A DNA stretch of 64,000 nt from Acidobacteria bacterium Mor1 (GTDB lineage: Bacteria; Acidobacteriota; Polarisedimenticolia; Polarisedimenticolales; Polarisedimenticolaceae): assembly GCA_001664505.1 (NCBI GenBank), contig CP011806.1, positions 5,769,788-5,833,787 on the forward strand, given 5' to 3'. Each line of letters opens with the position of its first letter. The first letter of the stretch is position 1. The notes under the pieces are model-generated. The model searched no databases. It was not told the origin of the DNA and saw only the letters and a program-made list of their open reading frames with translations. Below are positions 18,095-26,405 of the stretch, in pieces. The position numbers and the translations under genes were made by a program.

Positions 18095-20032
18095 ATGGTC
18101 ATCTCTCCAACCGATCGATACACCAGCCGCCATGCGGTCGAAACCTACGGGCTCGACCGCTGGGGGAACGGCTATCTGGACATCGGCGACGATGGCCGCC
18201 TGCTGGTGACCCCCGGCAAGGATTCTTCCCGGTCCATCGACCTGCTGCAGGTAGTGCAGGAACTGGGCAAGCGGGGTTACGGCACGCCGGCGCTGCTGCG
18301 GTTTCCCCAGTTGCTCGAGGGACAGGTGCGTCAGCTGACCCGGGCCTTCGGCCGGGCCATCGAGGAATTCGAGTACGGCAACGCCTACCGTCCGGTCTTT
18401 CCGGTCAAGGTCAATCAGGCTCGTTCGGTGGTCGAGGGGCTCGTCGCGGCCGGCTGGAACGACGGTCTCGGTCTCGAGGTCGGCAGCCGTCCCGAGCTGC
18501 TGACCGCCATCGCGCTGAATACCCCGCCGGAATCCCTGATCCTGTGCAACGGCTTCAAGGATGCCGAGTACATCTCGTCGGCGATCCTCGCGGCGCGCCT
18601 GGGCAAGAAGGTGGTCGTCGTCATCGAGAAGCCCTTCGAGATCGCGCAGTTCCTCGAAGTGGCCCGGGGCGAAGAGGTGTTGCCGATGCTCGGGTTGCGC
18701 ATCCGCCTCCAGGCCCGGGGCTCGGGGATGTGGGAGAAGTCGGGAGGCTTCGCCTCGAAGTTCGGCCTCTCGACCCTGCAGGTGGTCGAGGCGATGGAGG
18801 CGTTGGAAGCCGCCGGTCTGCAGCAGCAGCTCGCCCTGCTGCACTTCCACATCGGTTCGCAGATCACCGAGATCCGCAAGATCAAGAAGGCGGTCCAGGA
18901 GGCCAGCCGCATTTACGCCAAGGTGCGCCACCAGGGGGTCGACATCCGCTACCTGGATGTCGGCGGCGGACTGGGAATCGACTACGACGGGTCCAAGACC
19001 TCGTCGGACGCATCGGTCAACTACGGCGTGCAGGAGTACGCCAACGACGTGGTGTTCGGCATCAAGGAGGTCTGCGAGCAGGAACACGTCGAGATGCCGA
19101 CCATCGTCAGTGAGTCCGGGCGCATGCTCGCCGCCTACCACGCGGTGCTGGTGGCGGACGTACGGGCGGCGGTCTCCGGTTCTTCCTCGACTCCGCTCCC
19201 GATGACCGGTCGCGAACCTCAGGTGGTGCAGGATCTGGCCGAGGTCGCCCGCAACATCACGGTCAAGAACTATCGCGAGTTCTACCACGACGCCATCGAC
19301 TACCGGGATCAGCTGTTTTCCCTGTTCAACCTGGGCATGCTGGGCCTGCAGGACCGGGCCAAGGGGGAGACCCTGTTCCGCGAGATCGCCGAGAAGGCGG
19401 TGCGCTATTCGAAGTCGGCCAAGTTCGTTGCAGATGAATTCGTCGAGCTCGAGAGTGAGTTGCGCGAGAAGTACATCTGCAACTTCTCGGTGTTCCAGTC
19501 GATACCGGACCACTGGGCGCTGGATCAACTTTTCCCGGTGATGCCGATCCACCGGCTCAACGAGGCGCCGACCCGCCGCGCGACCCTGGCGGACATCACC
19601 TGCGACTCCGACGGCGAGGTCGAGAAGTTCGTCGACCTGAAGGACATCAAGGACAGCCTCGAGCTGCACGAACTCAGGGAGGGGGAGCCCTACTACCTGG
19701 CCTTCCTGTTGATCGGGGCCTACCAGGACACCATGGGGGACATGCACAACCTGTTCGGCCGCGCTCATGAGGCCGAGGTGATGCTGGACCCCCAGGGCAA
19801 GACGGTGATTCGCAGCGTGCGCCGGGGGGATGACGCCCGGGATACGATCCAGTGCTACGGCTACGACGAAGAAGAACTGATCGGGAGCGCCGAGGCGGCC
19901 CTGCGCAAGCGGGTCAACCAGGGCTCGATGGACAGGTCAGAGGCGGACAGTCTGCTCGACGATTACCGGCGCCGCCTGCGCCACTACACCTATCTGGATT
20001 CCCCCGCCGCGCGGGGAGGAGACGCCGAGTGA
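18095..20032 (+). CDS. speA: Biosynthetic arginine decarboxylase
   Basis: 645 residues, typical of SpeA. The PLP lysine is in PVFPVKVNQ (Lys105). The glycine-rich phosphate-binding segment is YLDVGGGLGIDYDG, and the C-terminal half has VQSIPDHWALDQLFPVMP and SFLPVPH-like family blocks (here ADITCDSDGEVEKFVD, with the substrate-binding CDSDG). It converts arginine to agmatine, the first step of the agmatine route to putrescine. GGAGGG lies 4 nt before ATG 18095, favouring it over the GTG at 18083. Its stop overlaps the GTG of the next gene, so the epimerase-like gene is translationally coupled. No agmatinase or spermidine gene is in view. Confidence 0.95.
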   Translation: MVISPTDRYTSRHAVETYGLDRWGNGYLDIGDDGRLLVTPGKDSSRSIDLLQVVQELGKRGYGTPALLRFPQLLEGQVRQLTRAFGRAIEEFEYGNAYRPVFPVKVNQARSVVEGLVAAGWNDGLGLEVGSRPELLTAIALNTPPESLILCNGFKDAEYISSAILAARLGKKVVVVIEKPFEIAQFLEVARGEEVLPMLGLRIRLQARGSGMWEKSGGFASKFGLSTLQVVEAMEALEAAGLQQQLALLHFHIGSQITEIRKIKKAVQEASRIYAKVRHQGVDIRYLDVGGGLGIDYDGSKTSSDASVNYGVQEYANDVVFGIKEVCEQEHVEMPTIVSESGRMLAAYHAVLVADVRAAVSGSSSTPLPMTGREPQVVQDLAEVARNITVKNYREFYHDAIDYRDQLFSLFNLGMLGLQDRAKGETLFREIAEKAVRYSKSAKFVADEFVELESELREKYICNFSVFQSIPDHWALDQLFPVMPIHRLNEAPTRRATLADITCDSDGEVEKFVDLKDIKDSLELHELREGEPYYLAFLLIGAYQDTMGDMHNLFGRAHEAEVMLDPQGKTVIRSVRRGDDARDTIQCYGYDEEELIGSAEAALRKRVNQGSMDRSEADSLLDDYRRRLRHYTYLDSPAARGGDAE

Positions 20033-20565
20033 AATTGACCCCGCGAGCCGAGGACGCCTACAGCCTCCAGTCCTATCAGGGCGGGGCATCGATCGAGGGG
20101 GTCGAAATCGTCGAGTTGCGGCGATTCAACGACGACGCCGGGTCGATGACCGAGTTGGGCCGCCTGCAGGCCGGAATGCTCGACGGAGTCGACGGTTTCG
20201 AAGCCGCCCAGATCAACTTCAGCACCCTGGAAGCCGGTGCGATCAAGGCCTTCCATCTGCATCGCCGCCAGACCGATGTGTGGTACGTGCCGCCGGCGGA
20301 CCGGATCATGCTGGTGCTCTCCGATCAGCGGGAAGGGTCGCCGACCGCCGAGACCACCATGCGCCTGATGATCGGCGACGGCCGCTCGCGGTTGGTGCGG
20401 ATTCCCCCCGGCGTGGCCCACGGGTGTCGTAACATGGGGACGAGCACGGCGAGCATCATCTACTTCTGTGACGTCCAGTTCTCTCCCGAGCCGGAGTCGT
20501 GCGACGAGGGGCGTCTGCCCTGGGATTGGCTGGGGAGCGAAATCTGGGAAATGTCCCGGGAGTAG
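20029..20565 (+). CDS. RmlC-like cupin (dTDP-4-dehydrorhamnose 3,5-epimerase family)
   Basis: 178 residues from GTG, overlapping the speA stop (GTGA) and preceded by GGGGAGGA. A single cupin domain: IKAFHLHRRQTDVWYVPPAD (cited as KAFHLHRRQTDVWY) with the conserved HxxQxD, LSDQREGSPT, and IPPGVAHGCRNMG, the epimerase-family signature containing the active-site histidine region. It is slightly shorter than classic RmlC (about 180-200). No other rhamnose genes are nearby, so the sugar substrate is not established; a role in cell-surface sugar synthesis is the family expectation. Confidence 0.82.
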   Translation: MKLTPRAEDAYSLQSYQGGASIEGVEIVELRRFNDDAGSMTELGRLQAGMLDGVDGFEAAQINFSTLEAGAIKAFHLHRRQTDVWYVPPADRIMLVLSDQREGSPTAETTMRLMIGDGRSRLVRIPPGVAHGCRNMGTSTASIIYFCDVQFSPEPESCDEGRLPWDWLGSEIWEMSRE

Positions 20566-20579
20566 AGGCGTAGCGATAG

Positions 20580-22247
20580 ATGGCCAGAGAAATCGTAATT
20601 CAGGCGCCGGACCACGCCCAGCAGGTGGTGCGCCTCGACGGCGAGCAGTTGTCGCTGGGCCGGGCCCACGGCAACGACGTCAGCTTTCCCGAGGACGCCA
20701 GCCTGTCCCGCCAGCATCTGGTGTTCGAGCACGACACCGATGAGGACTGGACGGTTCGAGACCTGGGCAGCAAGAACGGCACCCTGCTCAACGGCAGCCG
20801 CATTTCCTCGGCCCGCACTCTCAAGCCGGGAGACCGGATCACCGCCGGCCGGCTGAACATCCAGTTCCGGGACCCCGACGCCGCCGAGGAGGGAACCGTC
20901 TTCGTCGCCAGCGACGAGGGGGCGCTCTCGGCCACGGTGATGACCAGTCTCGAGGGGCTGCTGTCGGGAGAGGGGAGTTTCCCCACCGCGCCTCCGCTGC
21001 CGGGACAGGAACCGGAGAAGGTCCCGTCGGACGAGGGGGCCCGGGTTTTCAAGTCTCCGGTGGTCAGCGCCCTGATTCGTGCCGGAAGGGAACTCGCCGG
21101 CCACGATCCGCTCGACGAGCTTTTCCCGCGGATTCTCGACCTCTCGATCGAGGCGGTCGGCGCCGAGCGGGGCATCCTGATGACTTTCGAGGGAACCAAC
21201 CTCAAGGTCCGGGCCCGCCACGGCGAGGGTTTTGCCATCAGCACGGCGGTTCGCGACCGGGTGCTCAACGAGAAGGCGTCGGTGCTGGTGCGCGACGCCC
21301 AGAGCGATCAGGCTTTCCGTGAGCGGCTGTCGATCAGCGAGCAGCAGATCCGCACGATGATGGCGGTGCCGCTGCAGACCGACAAAGAAGTCATCGGCCT
21401 GATCTACGTCGACTCCCGCTTCTTCGTTCGTGACTTCACCCCCGACGACCTCAACCTGCTGACGGTGCTGGCCAACGTGGCCGCCATCCGCATCGAGAAG
21501 TCGCGGCTGGCGGAAGTCGACAAGGAACTGGAGCAGGCGGCCAACATGCAGCGCCGCATCCTGCCCTCCAGGGCGCCCCAGATCGAGGGCTACGAGTTCG
21601 GCGGGCACAACGCGGCGTCGCTGCGGGTCGGTGGGGACTACTACGACTTCCTGACCTATCCCGACGGCCGCATCGGCATCGTGCTGGCCGACGTGGCGGG
21701 CAAGGGCATGTCCGCCGCGCTTCTGATGAGCAACCTCCAGGCCCGGGTTCAGTTCCTGGCTGAGCTACCCCACGACAGCCTGGGCGACATGATGCATAGG
21801 CTCGATCGCAGCATCTCGGTGCACTGCCCGCGCAACCGTTTCATCACCATGTTCATGGGGTTGATCGATCCCGCGACCGGGGTGATGACCTACTGCAATG
21901 CGGGGCACAACCCGCCGGCGCTGGTGCGCGCCGGGGGCGAGGTCGAGTGGCTCAAGGGGGGCGGCACCGTCCTGGGAATCCTGCCCGAGGTGGGCTACAG
22001 CGAGAAGACGGTCACCCTCGAGCAGGGTGACGTGCTGGCGCTGTTCAGCGACGGGGTTACCGAGGCCGCACGGCCCGACGGCGAAGAGTTCGGTGAAGAG
22101 CGGTTGGCGCAGATGGTGCTGGAGCGCCGGGACGTCGCGGTCGACGCGTTGATCGAAGACGTGCGTGAGCGGATCGACGAGTTCACCGAGGGCGCGCCGC
22201 CGGCCGACGACATCACCCTGCTGGTCAGCAAACGCTTGCCGGGTTAA
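20580..22247 (+). CDS. FHA-GAF-SpoIIE serine phosphatase
   Basis: 555 residues. The FHA domain (about 5-100) has LGRAHGND, LSRQHLVFE and SKNGTLLNGSRI, so it should bind phosphothreonine peptides. The GAF domain (about 165-310) contains GIYVDSRFF-type core sequence (here GLIYVDSRFFV). The C-terminal PP2C/SpoIIE phosphatase (about 335-553) opens with EQAANMQRRILP and has GGDYYDFL, LADVAGKGMSAALLMS, YCNAGHNPP and FSDGVTEAA, carrying the metal-binding aspartates. Such proteins usually act on anti-sigma-factor antagonists. The gene lies 14 nt after the epimerase gene and overlaps the next convergent gene by 4 nt. No anti-sigma antagonist is nearby. Confidence 0.92.
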   Translation: MAREIVIQAPDHAQQVVRLDGEQLSLGRAHGNDVSFPEDASLSRQHLVFEHDTDEDWTVRDLGSKNGTLLNGSRISSARTLKPGDRITAGRLNIQFRDPDAAEEGTVFVASDEGALSATVMTSLEGLLSGEGSFPTAPPLPGQEPEKVPSDEGARVFKSPVVSALIRAGRELAGHDPLDELFPRILDLSIEAVGAERGILMTFEGTNLKVRARHGEGFAISTAVRDRVLNEKASVLVRDAQSDQAFRERLSISEQQIRTMMAVPLQTDKEVIGLIYVDSRFFVRDFTPDDLNLLTVLANVAAIRIEKSRLAEVDKELEQAANMQRRILPSRAPQIEGYEFGGHNAASLRVGGDYYDFLTYPDGRIGIVLADVAGKGMSAALLMSNLQARVQFLAELPHDSLGDMMHRLDRSISVHCPRNRFITMFMGLIDPATGVMTYCNAGHNPPALVRAGGEVEWLKGGGTVLGILPEVGYSEKTVTLEQGDVLALFSDGVTEAARPDGEEFGEERLAQMVLERRDVAVDALIEDVRERIDEFTEGAPPADDITLLVSKRLPG

Positions 22248-22525
22248 CCGACCTCGACCTCTTCCTCGCTGGGTGCCTGGGCGGTTTCGTCCTTCAGCGT
22301 CTTGGTGAACGCTTCGGTGGCCGCCTTGGCCGCATCCCGGGAGGCGTTGCGGATGGCGCCGGGCACCTTACCCGCCTTGCCCTGGGCACCCTTGGCCCAG
22401 CCGGCGATCGAGTCGCGGTTTTCGCTTCCGGTCTTGGGGCTGCTCAGCAGCGCCACGGCGGCGCCGGCGGCGGCGCCTGCCAGGAACGCGATCAACAGGT
22501 GAGCTCCCGAGTAATCATCCTTCAT
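22244..22525 (-). CDS. Small YtxH-like membrane-anchored protein
   Basis: 93 residues from ATG 22525, which has AAGGAGA upstream. A single N-terminal membrane segment, LLIAFLAGAAAGAAVALLSSPKTG, is followed by a charged, alanine-rich helical tail ending SEEEVEVG. This is the layout of YtxH-domain proteins, small envelope-stress-associated proteins of unknown biochemical role. Its start overlaps the end of the upstream DUF948-like gene by 11 nt, so the two are probably made together. Confidence 0.8.
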   Translation of the reverse strand: MKDDYSGAHLLIAFLAGAAAGAAVALLSSPKTGSENRDSIAGWAKGAQGKAGKVPGAIRNASRDAAKAATEAFTKTLKDETAQAPSEEEVEVG

Positions 22526-22961
22526 CGTCGTTCTCCTTGGCTTGCTCGGAATTCTCCGGATTGGCTTCCATCGCCGCCGCTTCCGCCTCGGCTTCGGCGG
22601 CTGCCTGCCGCTGGGCGGCAAAGGCGTGGATCGCCGCCGCGACCGCCGGGCCGACGGCGCTGCCCATGGCCGATGCGCTCTGCACCGACTTCCGGAACTT
22701 GCCCAGGGTCCGGGCCAATTCGCCCGATTCCTGGACCAGTTTGCCCAGGTGCTCGGCCCCGCCGTCGAGGTTGTCGGCCAGACGGTTCATCTTGCCGGTG
22801 ACCTGGTGGATTTCGTGGACGGCCATGTCCACCCGGGGGCCGGTGCGGTCCAGCACCTGGCGGGCGCTCCGTAGGGTCAGGAACAACTGGATCAGCACAG
22901 GGATGGCTGCACCGACCAGGATGGCCAGCATCACAATTGCCGCTACGTTCCACGCTTCCAT
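22515..22961 (-). CDS. DUF948-like membrane protein
   Basis: 148 residues from ATG 22961, beginning MEAWNVAAIVMLAILVGAAIP, one membrane helix, followed by a long amphipathic helix (LFLTLRSARQVLDRTGPRVD, then IHQVTGKMNRLADNLDGGAEHL) and an alanine/glutamate-rich tail. This matches DUF948 (YtxG-like) proteins, which commonly sit beside YtxH genes, as here. The start is less certain because the ribosome site is weak. Function is not known. Confidence 0.78.
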   Translation of the reverse strand: MEAWNVAAIVMLAILVGAAIPVLIQLFLTLRSARQVLDRTGPRVDMAVHEIHQVTGKMNRLADNLDGGAEHLGKLVQESGELARTLGKFRKSVQSASAMGSAVGPAVAAAIHAFAAQRQAAAEAEAEAAAMEANPENSEQAKENDDEG

Positions 22962-23118
22962 TTTGTGGCACCCGTGCCGGTGGAAACCCGCGACGTCCGC
23001 TCGCGGCACCGACCGACTCGAAGATATACCCGTCGCCGTGGGCTGCCAAGAGTGATGTTCGACAAGGAGGGTAGCGGGGAACATATTCGCCGCGGGAGTC
23101 TAGGAGGAGGTATCCCGC

Positions 23119-24162
23119 ATGGCTGACATCATCTTGGTGGGTCCGGACCGGTCGTCGGTGGCTATGGTGCGAACGGCCTTGCGCGAGGACGGGCACGGGA
23201 TCCGGGTAGAGGTCCCCGAGACCTGGCGTTCGTCGGAGCTCGAGGAGGCTCCGGACCTGGTGGTCGCGGTCGACGACGGCCGCATGATCGCCCGGGAGCC
23301 CTTCTGCGGCCACGCCGAGTCAGCTCCGCCGGTGTTGTTGCTCGATCCCAGCGGCAACGATCACGACTCGGTCTACTTCGAGGACCGGCTGGTCGACCGG
23401 ATGTCCCTGGACATCGAGCCCGGTTCGCTGCTGGCCCGGGTGGACGCCCTGGTTCGAGCCCATCACATCCTGCGCGAGGTGCGGCGTCCGGAAACCGGGG
23501 AGGAGATGGGCCTGACGGCACGCAATCCCCAGCGCTTCCTGCGCCGGATGGTCGGGCTGTTGGGGACCCGCTTTCCCCGCCATCGCAAGCCGCTGACACC
23601 GTACCTGGAGGTGGCCGCTTCGATCGCCGACTGGGCCGACCACCGGGACGCCTTCGAGCCCGGCCACGCCGAACGGGTCGCCTCCTTCGCCGCGGTCATC
23701 GGCCACTCCATGGGCCTGCCCGACGGGGAGATCAGCGATCTGCTCCACGCCGCGATGCTCCACGACATCGGCAAGGTGGCGCTCCCGATCGAGGTGCTGC
23801 GCCAGCGCGGGCCGTTGGAAGAGGATCAGCGAGAGATGATGCGCACCCACCCCGCCACCGGGGCCCGGCTACTCGAGGCCCTGGACCGGGACGACCGGGT
23901 CGCCGAGACGGTGCTGTACCACCACGAGCAGCCCAGCGGAACCGGCTACTACCACGTCGAGTCCGCGAAGATTCCACGCACCGCGGCGATCCTCGGCGTG
24001 GCCGAAGCCTACGACGCCATGACCTCGACGATGCTGCAGGAGCCGCTTTCGAACCTGGAGGCGCTGGAGGCGCTCCGGTCCAGGCGCGGGGACAAGTGGG
24101 ACGCCGACGCCGTCGACGCCCTCGCCGAAGCGCTGGCCGGGAAGCAGATCGGCAACGCCTGA
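23119..24162 (+). CDS. HD-GYP-family protein with a degenerate receiver-like N-terminus
   Basis: 347 residues, preceded by a strong AGGAGGAGG site. Residues 1-120 have the look of a receiver (MADIILVGPD start, DLVVAVDDG) but lack a clear acidic pair and lysine. The HD-GYP domain (about 160-345) has HAERVASFA, the catalytic HD in MLHDIGKVALP (His215, Asp216), HHE (268-270) and GTGYY (274-278), where the family normally has GxGYP. It probably degrades cyclic di-GMP, or is a degenerate relative acting in signalling. It is convergent with the VWFA protein, ending 12 nt before it. Confidence 0.85.
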   Translation: MADIILVGPDRSSVAMVRTALREDGHGIRVEVPETWRSSELEEAPDLVVAVDDGRMIAREPFCGHAESAPPVLLLDPSGNDHDSVYFEDRLVDRMSLDIEPGSLLARVDALVRAHHILREVRRPETGEEMGLTARNPQRFLRRMVGLLGTRFPRHRKPLTPYLEVAASIADWADHRDAFEPGHAERVASFAAVIGHSMGLPDGEISDLLHAAMLHDIGKVALPIEVLRQRGPLEEDQREMMRTHPATGARLLEALDRDDRVAETVLYHHEQPSGTGYYHVESAKIPRTAAILGVAEAYDAMTSTMLQEPLSNLEALEALRSRRGDKWDADAVDALAEALAGKQIGNA

Positions 24163-24174
24163 CCCACCCGCGGC

Positions 24175-26286
24175 TCAGCGAGCCGCGGTACGGTCGGTGG
24201 CGCCGAACACGATCTTGCCGCTGGCCAACTCCTCGTCGTCGGAGTGCACCTTGACCTCGTAGGTGAACGAACCGGCGGTCATGGTGCCGGGGGCCACCAG
24301 GTCGGCAAAGGTGCGGCAACGCTCGTCGCCGGGCTCCATCTCCATCGGAGGGAAGTCCGCCGAGGAATCGCCGCTCAGGGTGCGGGTGATGCGCAGGGGC
24401 TTTCGCTGCCCCCGGTCCCAGCAGATCATGCCGACGAAGGCGGTGTCTTCATCGGCCTTGACCAGCTCTCCCTGGCCCAGCGCCCGGTTCCCCGACGTGC
24501 GGATCTCGCCGCCGCTGTGGAAGGCGGCTTGCGTGCGCTGCACGATCGAGATCGGGCTGACCGCGACCGGCTGGGCCTTGGGGTTGGGCCAGGTGTTTTC
24601 CACCCGGCGAGAAACGATGTGGTCGCTCTCGGTCTCGTGAGCCACCATCACCACTTCGTAGGAGCCGGGCTTGAAGTAGGCCTCGGTCTCGAGCACCACC
24701 GGAATGTTGGGCTGATCGACCTCGATCCGCCCAGAGGCTTCCAGGGGAACCCGGTCCTCGGCGACGACGCTGGCGCCGACGTCCCACTTGGCGCCGGGCA
24801 GGGGAGAGCCGTCGACGTAGACCTGCAGCCGCGCCTTGAACTTGCCGTCCTCGAAACCCAGCGGCAGCATGCCGGCCCGGATCGGCGAGTTGGCGGAGAT
24901 GCCGGCCTTTTCCTTCTCGGTGGCGCCGAACGCGGCCAGGAGCGCCGACTTGCGCCGGGCCTCCTCGCTTTGCAGCACGATGGTGCCCCGCACCTGGGCC
25001 TTGACCCTGGGCCGCTTGACGTCGAGGCGCACCGGGATCGAGCGATCCAGCGGCATGCCCGTGGGATCGAAGCTGACCAGGTAGAGACAGGAGAGGTCTT
25101 TCTCGATGTTGCGGCGAATGCTCTTGGCGCTGACGCCGCTACTGATGAACGCCTGGCCCCCGGTCTCGATGGCGAGGGATTGCAGACTGCCCTGGGCATC
25201 GCGCAGGCCGCTGCTTGTGGTCGGCGTCGCGCGCAGGGCTCCGGAGCGGTTGGTCTGGACCACCATGCCCTGGGCCTCGACGGCGTAGACCCGGATGCCG
25301 TGGGCCGCGGCTTCCTGGATGACCCGGTCGAAGATCACCGCCGTGACCTGGGAGTCGTTCTCGATGGTTCCCTGGTCTTCGGTCTGCCGGTCCACCAGGT
25401 TCTGGTTGAACAGGTCGAGGTAGTGACGCCCCGGGTTGCGCCGCATGGAATCGGAGAAGTAGATCACCACCTTGGGCTGATCCCGTGTAGCCAGCCGGCC
25501 GAGCACCATCGACAGGCGGTAGAGCGCCTTCTCGGCCCGGTAACGTTCTTCCTTGGCGTAGAAACGAGCCATCGAGATCGCCTGGTCGATCCGGTCGTCG
25601 ACCAGGTAGCGGTTGATGTCGGCGAAGCGGCGTTCCTCGAGCTGGGTCCATTCGTCCCACTGGTTGCGGTCGTACTCCAGCTTTTCGAGAGCCTCGAGCA
25701 GTTCGAACTCGTCCTCGGAGTACTCGGCGAAGGTTTCCACGCCACGGCCCGAGGAGACCACCGACACGGCACCCCCGCTGACCAGCTGAGGCACCAGGTC
25801 CCGGGCCATCTGGAGCGCCCGGCTGCGCCCCGCGAGGGAGAGGTGCACCTGATCGAAGTACATCAGGAAGGTCGCCCGGGGGCCGGCGACCGGGGCGGGC
25901 GTCGCCGCCGGCTCGGCGCCGGACTCGGCAGAGTCATCGACCGGTTCGGAGTCGGGAGCCGGGGTCTCGAACACGCTGCGGCAGACCCGGTCGACGAAGA
26001 ACTCCTCCATGAAGTTGCTGTTGACGACCAGGTCGAAATCTTCGACGCCGAGATCCTTGATGGCGTCCTCGGGACCGGTCACGGTGACGTCGAGCTGGTA
26101 GAGCCGGCCGAGGGCCCGCTCGACGACGTCACTGCGCTGTGGTTCCTGGGTGGCGGCATCGGCGGAGTCCTTGCCTCCGTCCTGTTCCTGCCCGTACACG
26201 GGCAGCTCCGCCGGCAGGGCGACGGCGAAGGTGAAAACCAGGTAAACGAGTCCGGTCCACTGGATGGCGCGCTGGGTCGCGGTCAC
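24175..26286 (-). CDS. Secreted VWFA-related protein (acidobacterial type), copy A
   Basis: 703 residues from GTG 26286, chosen because GGGGAGAA lies just upstream. A signal peptide covers about residues 1-31. A short domain ending VEDFDLVVNSNFMEEFFVDRVC leads into a von Willebrand A-like fold (LMYFDQVHLSLAGRSRALQ, then KVVIYFSDSMRR) and a long beta-rich C-terminal half. The metal-ion-dependent adhesion site is degenerate: FDQVHLS stands where DxSxS is expected. The class (VWFA-related Acidobacterial domain) is strongly enriched in Acidobacteriota; role unknown, probably periplasmic or extracellular. Copy B lies 119 nt upstream on the same strand. Confidence 0.85.
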   Translation of the reverse strand: MTATQRAIQWTGLVYLVFTFAVALPAELPVYGQEQDGGKDSADAATQEPQRSDVVERALGRLYQLDVTVTGPEDAIKDLGVEDFDLVVNSNFMEEFFVDRVCRSVFETPAPDSEPVDDSAESGAEPAATPAPVAGPRATFLMYFDQVHLSLAGRSRALQMARDLVPQLVSGGAVSVVSSGRGVETFAEYSEDEFELLEALEKLEYDRNQWDEWTQLEERRFADINRYLVDDRIDQAISMARFYAKEERYRAEKALYRLSMVLGRLATRDQPKVVIYFSDSMRRNPGRHYLDLFNQNLVDRQTEDQGTIENDSQVTAVIFDRVIQEAAAHGIRVYAVEAQGMVVQTNRSGALRATPTTSSGLRDAQGSLQSLAIETGGQAFISSGVSAKSIRRNIEKDLSCLYLVSFDPTGMPLDRSIPVRLDVKRPRVKAQVRGTIVLQSEEARRKSALLAAFGATEKEKAGISANSPIRAGMLPLGFEDGKFKARLQVYVDGSPLPGAKWDVGASVVAEDRVPLEASGRIEVDQPNIPVVLETEAYFKPGSYEVVMVAHETESDHIVSRRVENTWPNPKAQPVAVSPISIVQRTQAAFHSGGEIRTSGNRALGQGELVKADEDTAFVGMICWDRGQRKPLRITRTLSGDSSADFPPMEMEPGDERCRTFADLVAPGTMTAGSFTYEVKVHSDDEELASGKIVFGATDRTAAR

Positions 26287-26405
26287 GGCGTGTTCTCCCC
26301 TATCCCCCTCGAGACTCCCAAAAGAGCTTCTCAGACCATTGTGCATGGCCGCGCAAGATCTCTCCACCGGACCGGGCGGATGAGGGGTTTTCGTGCTGAA
26401 ACTGA

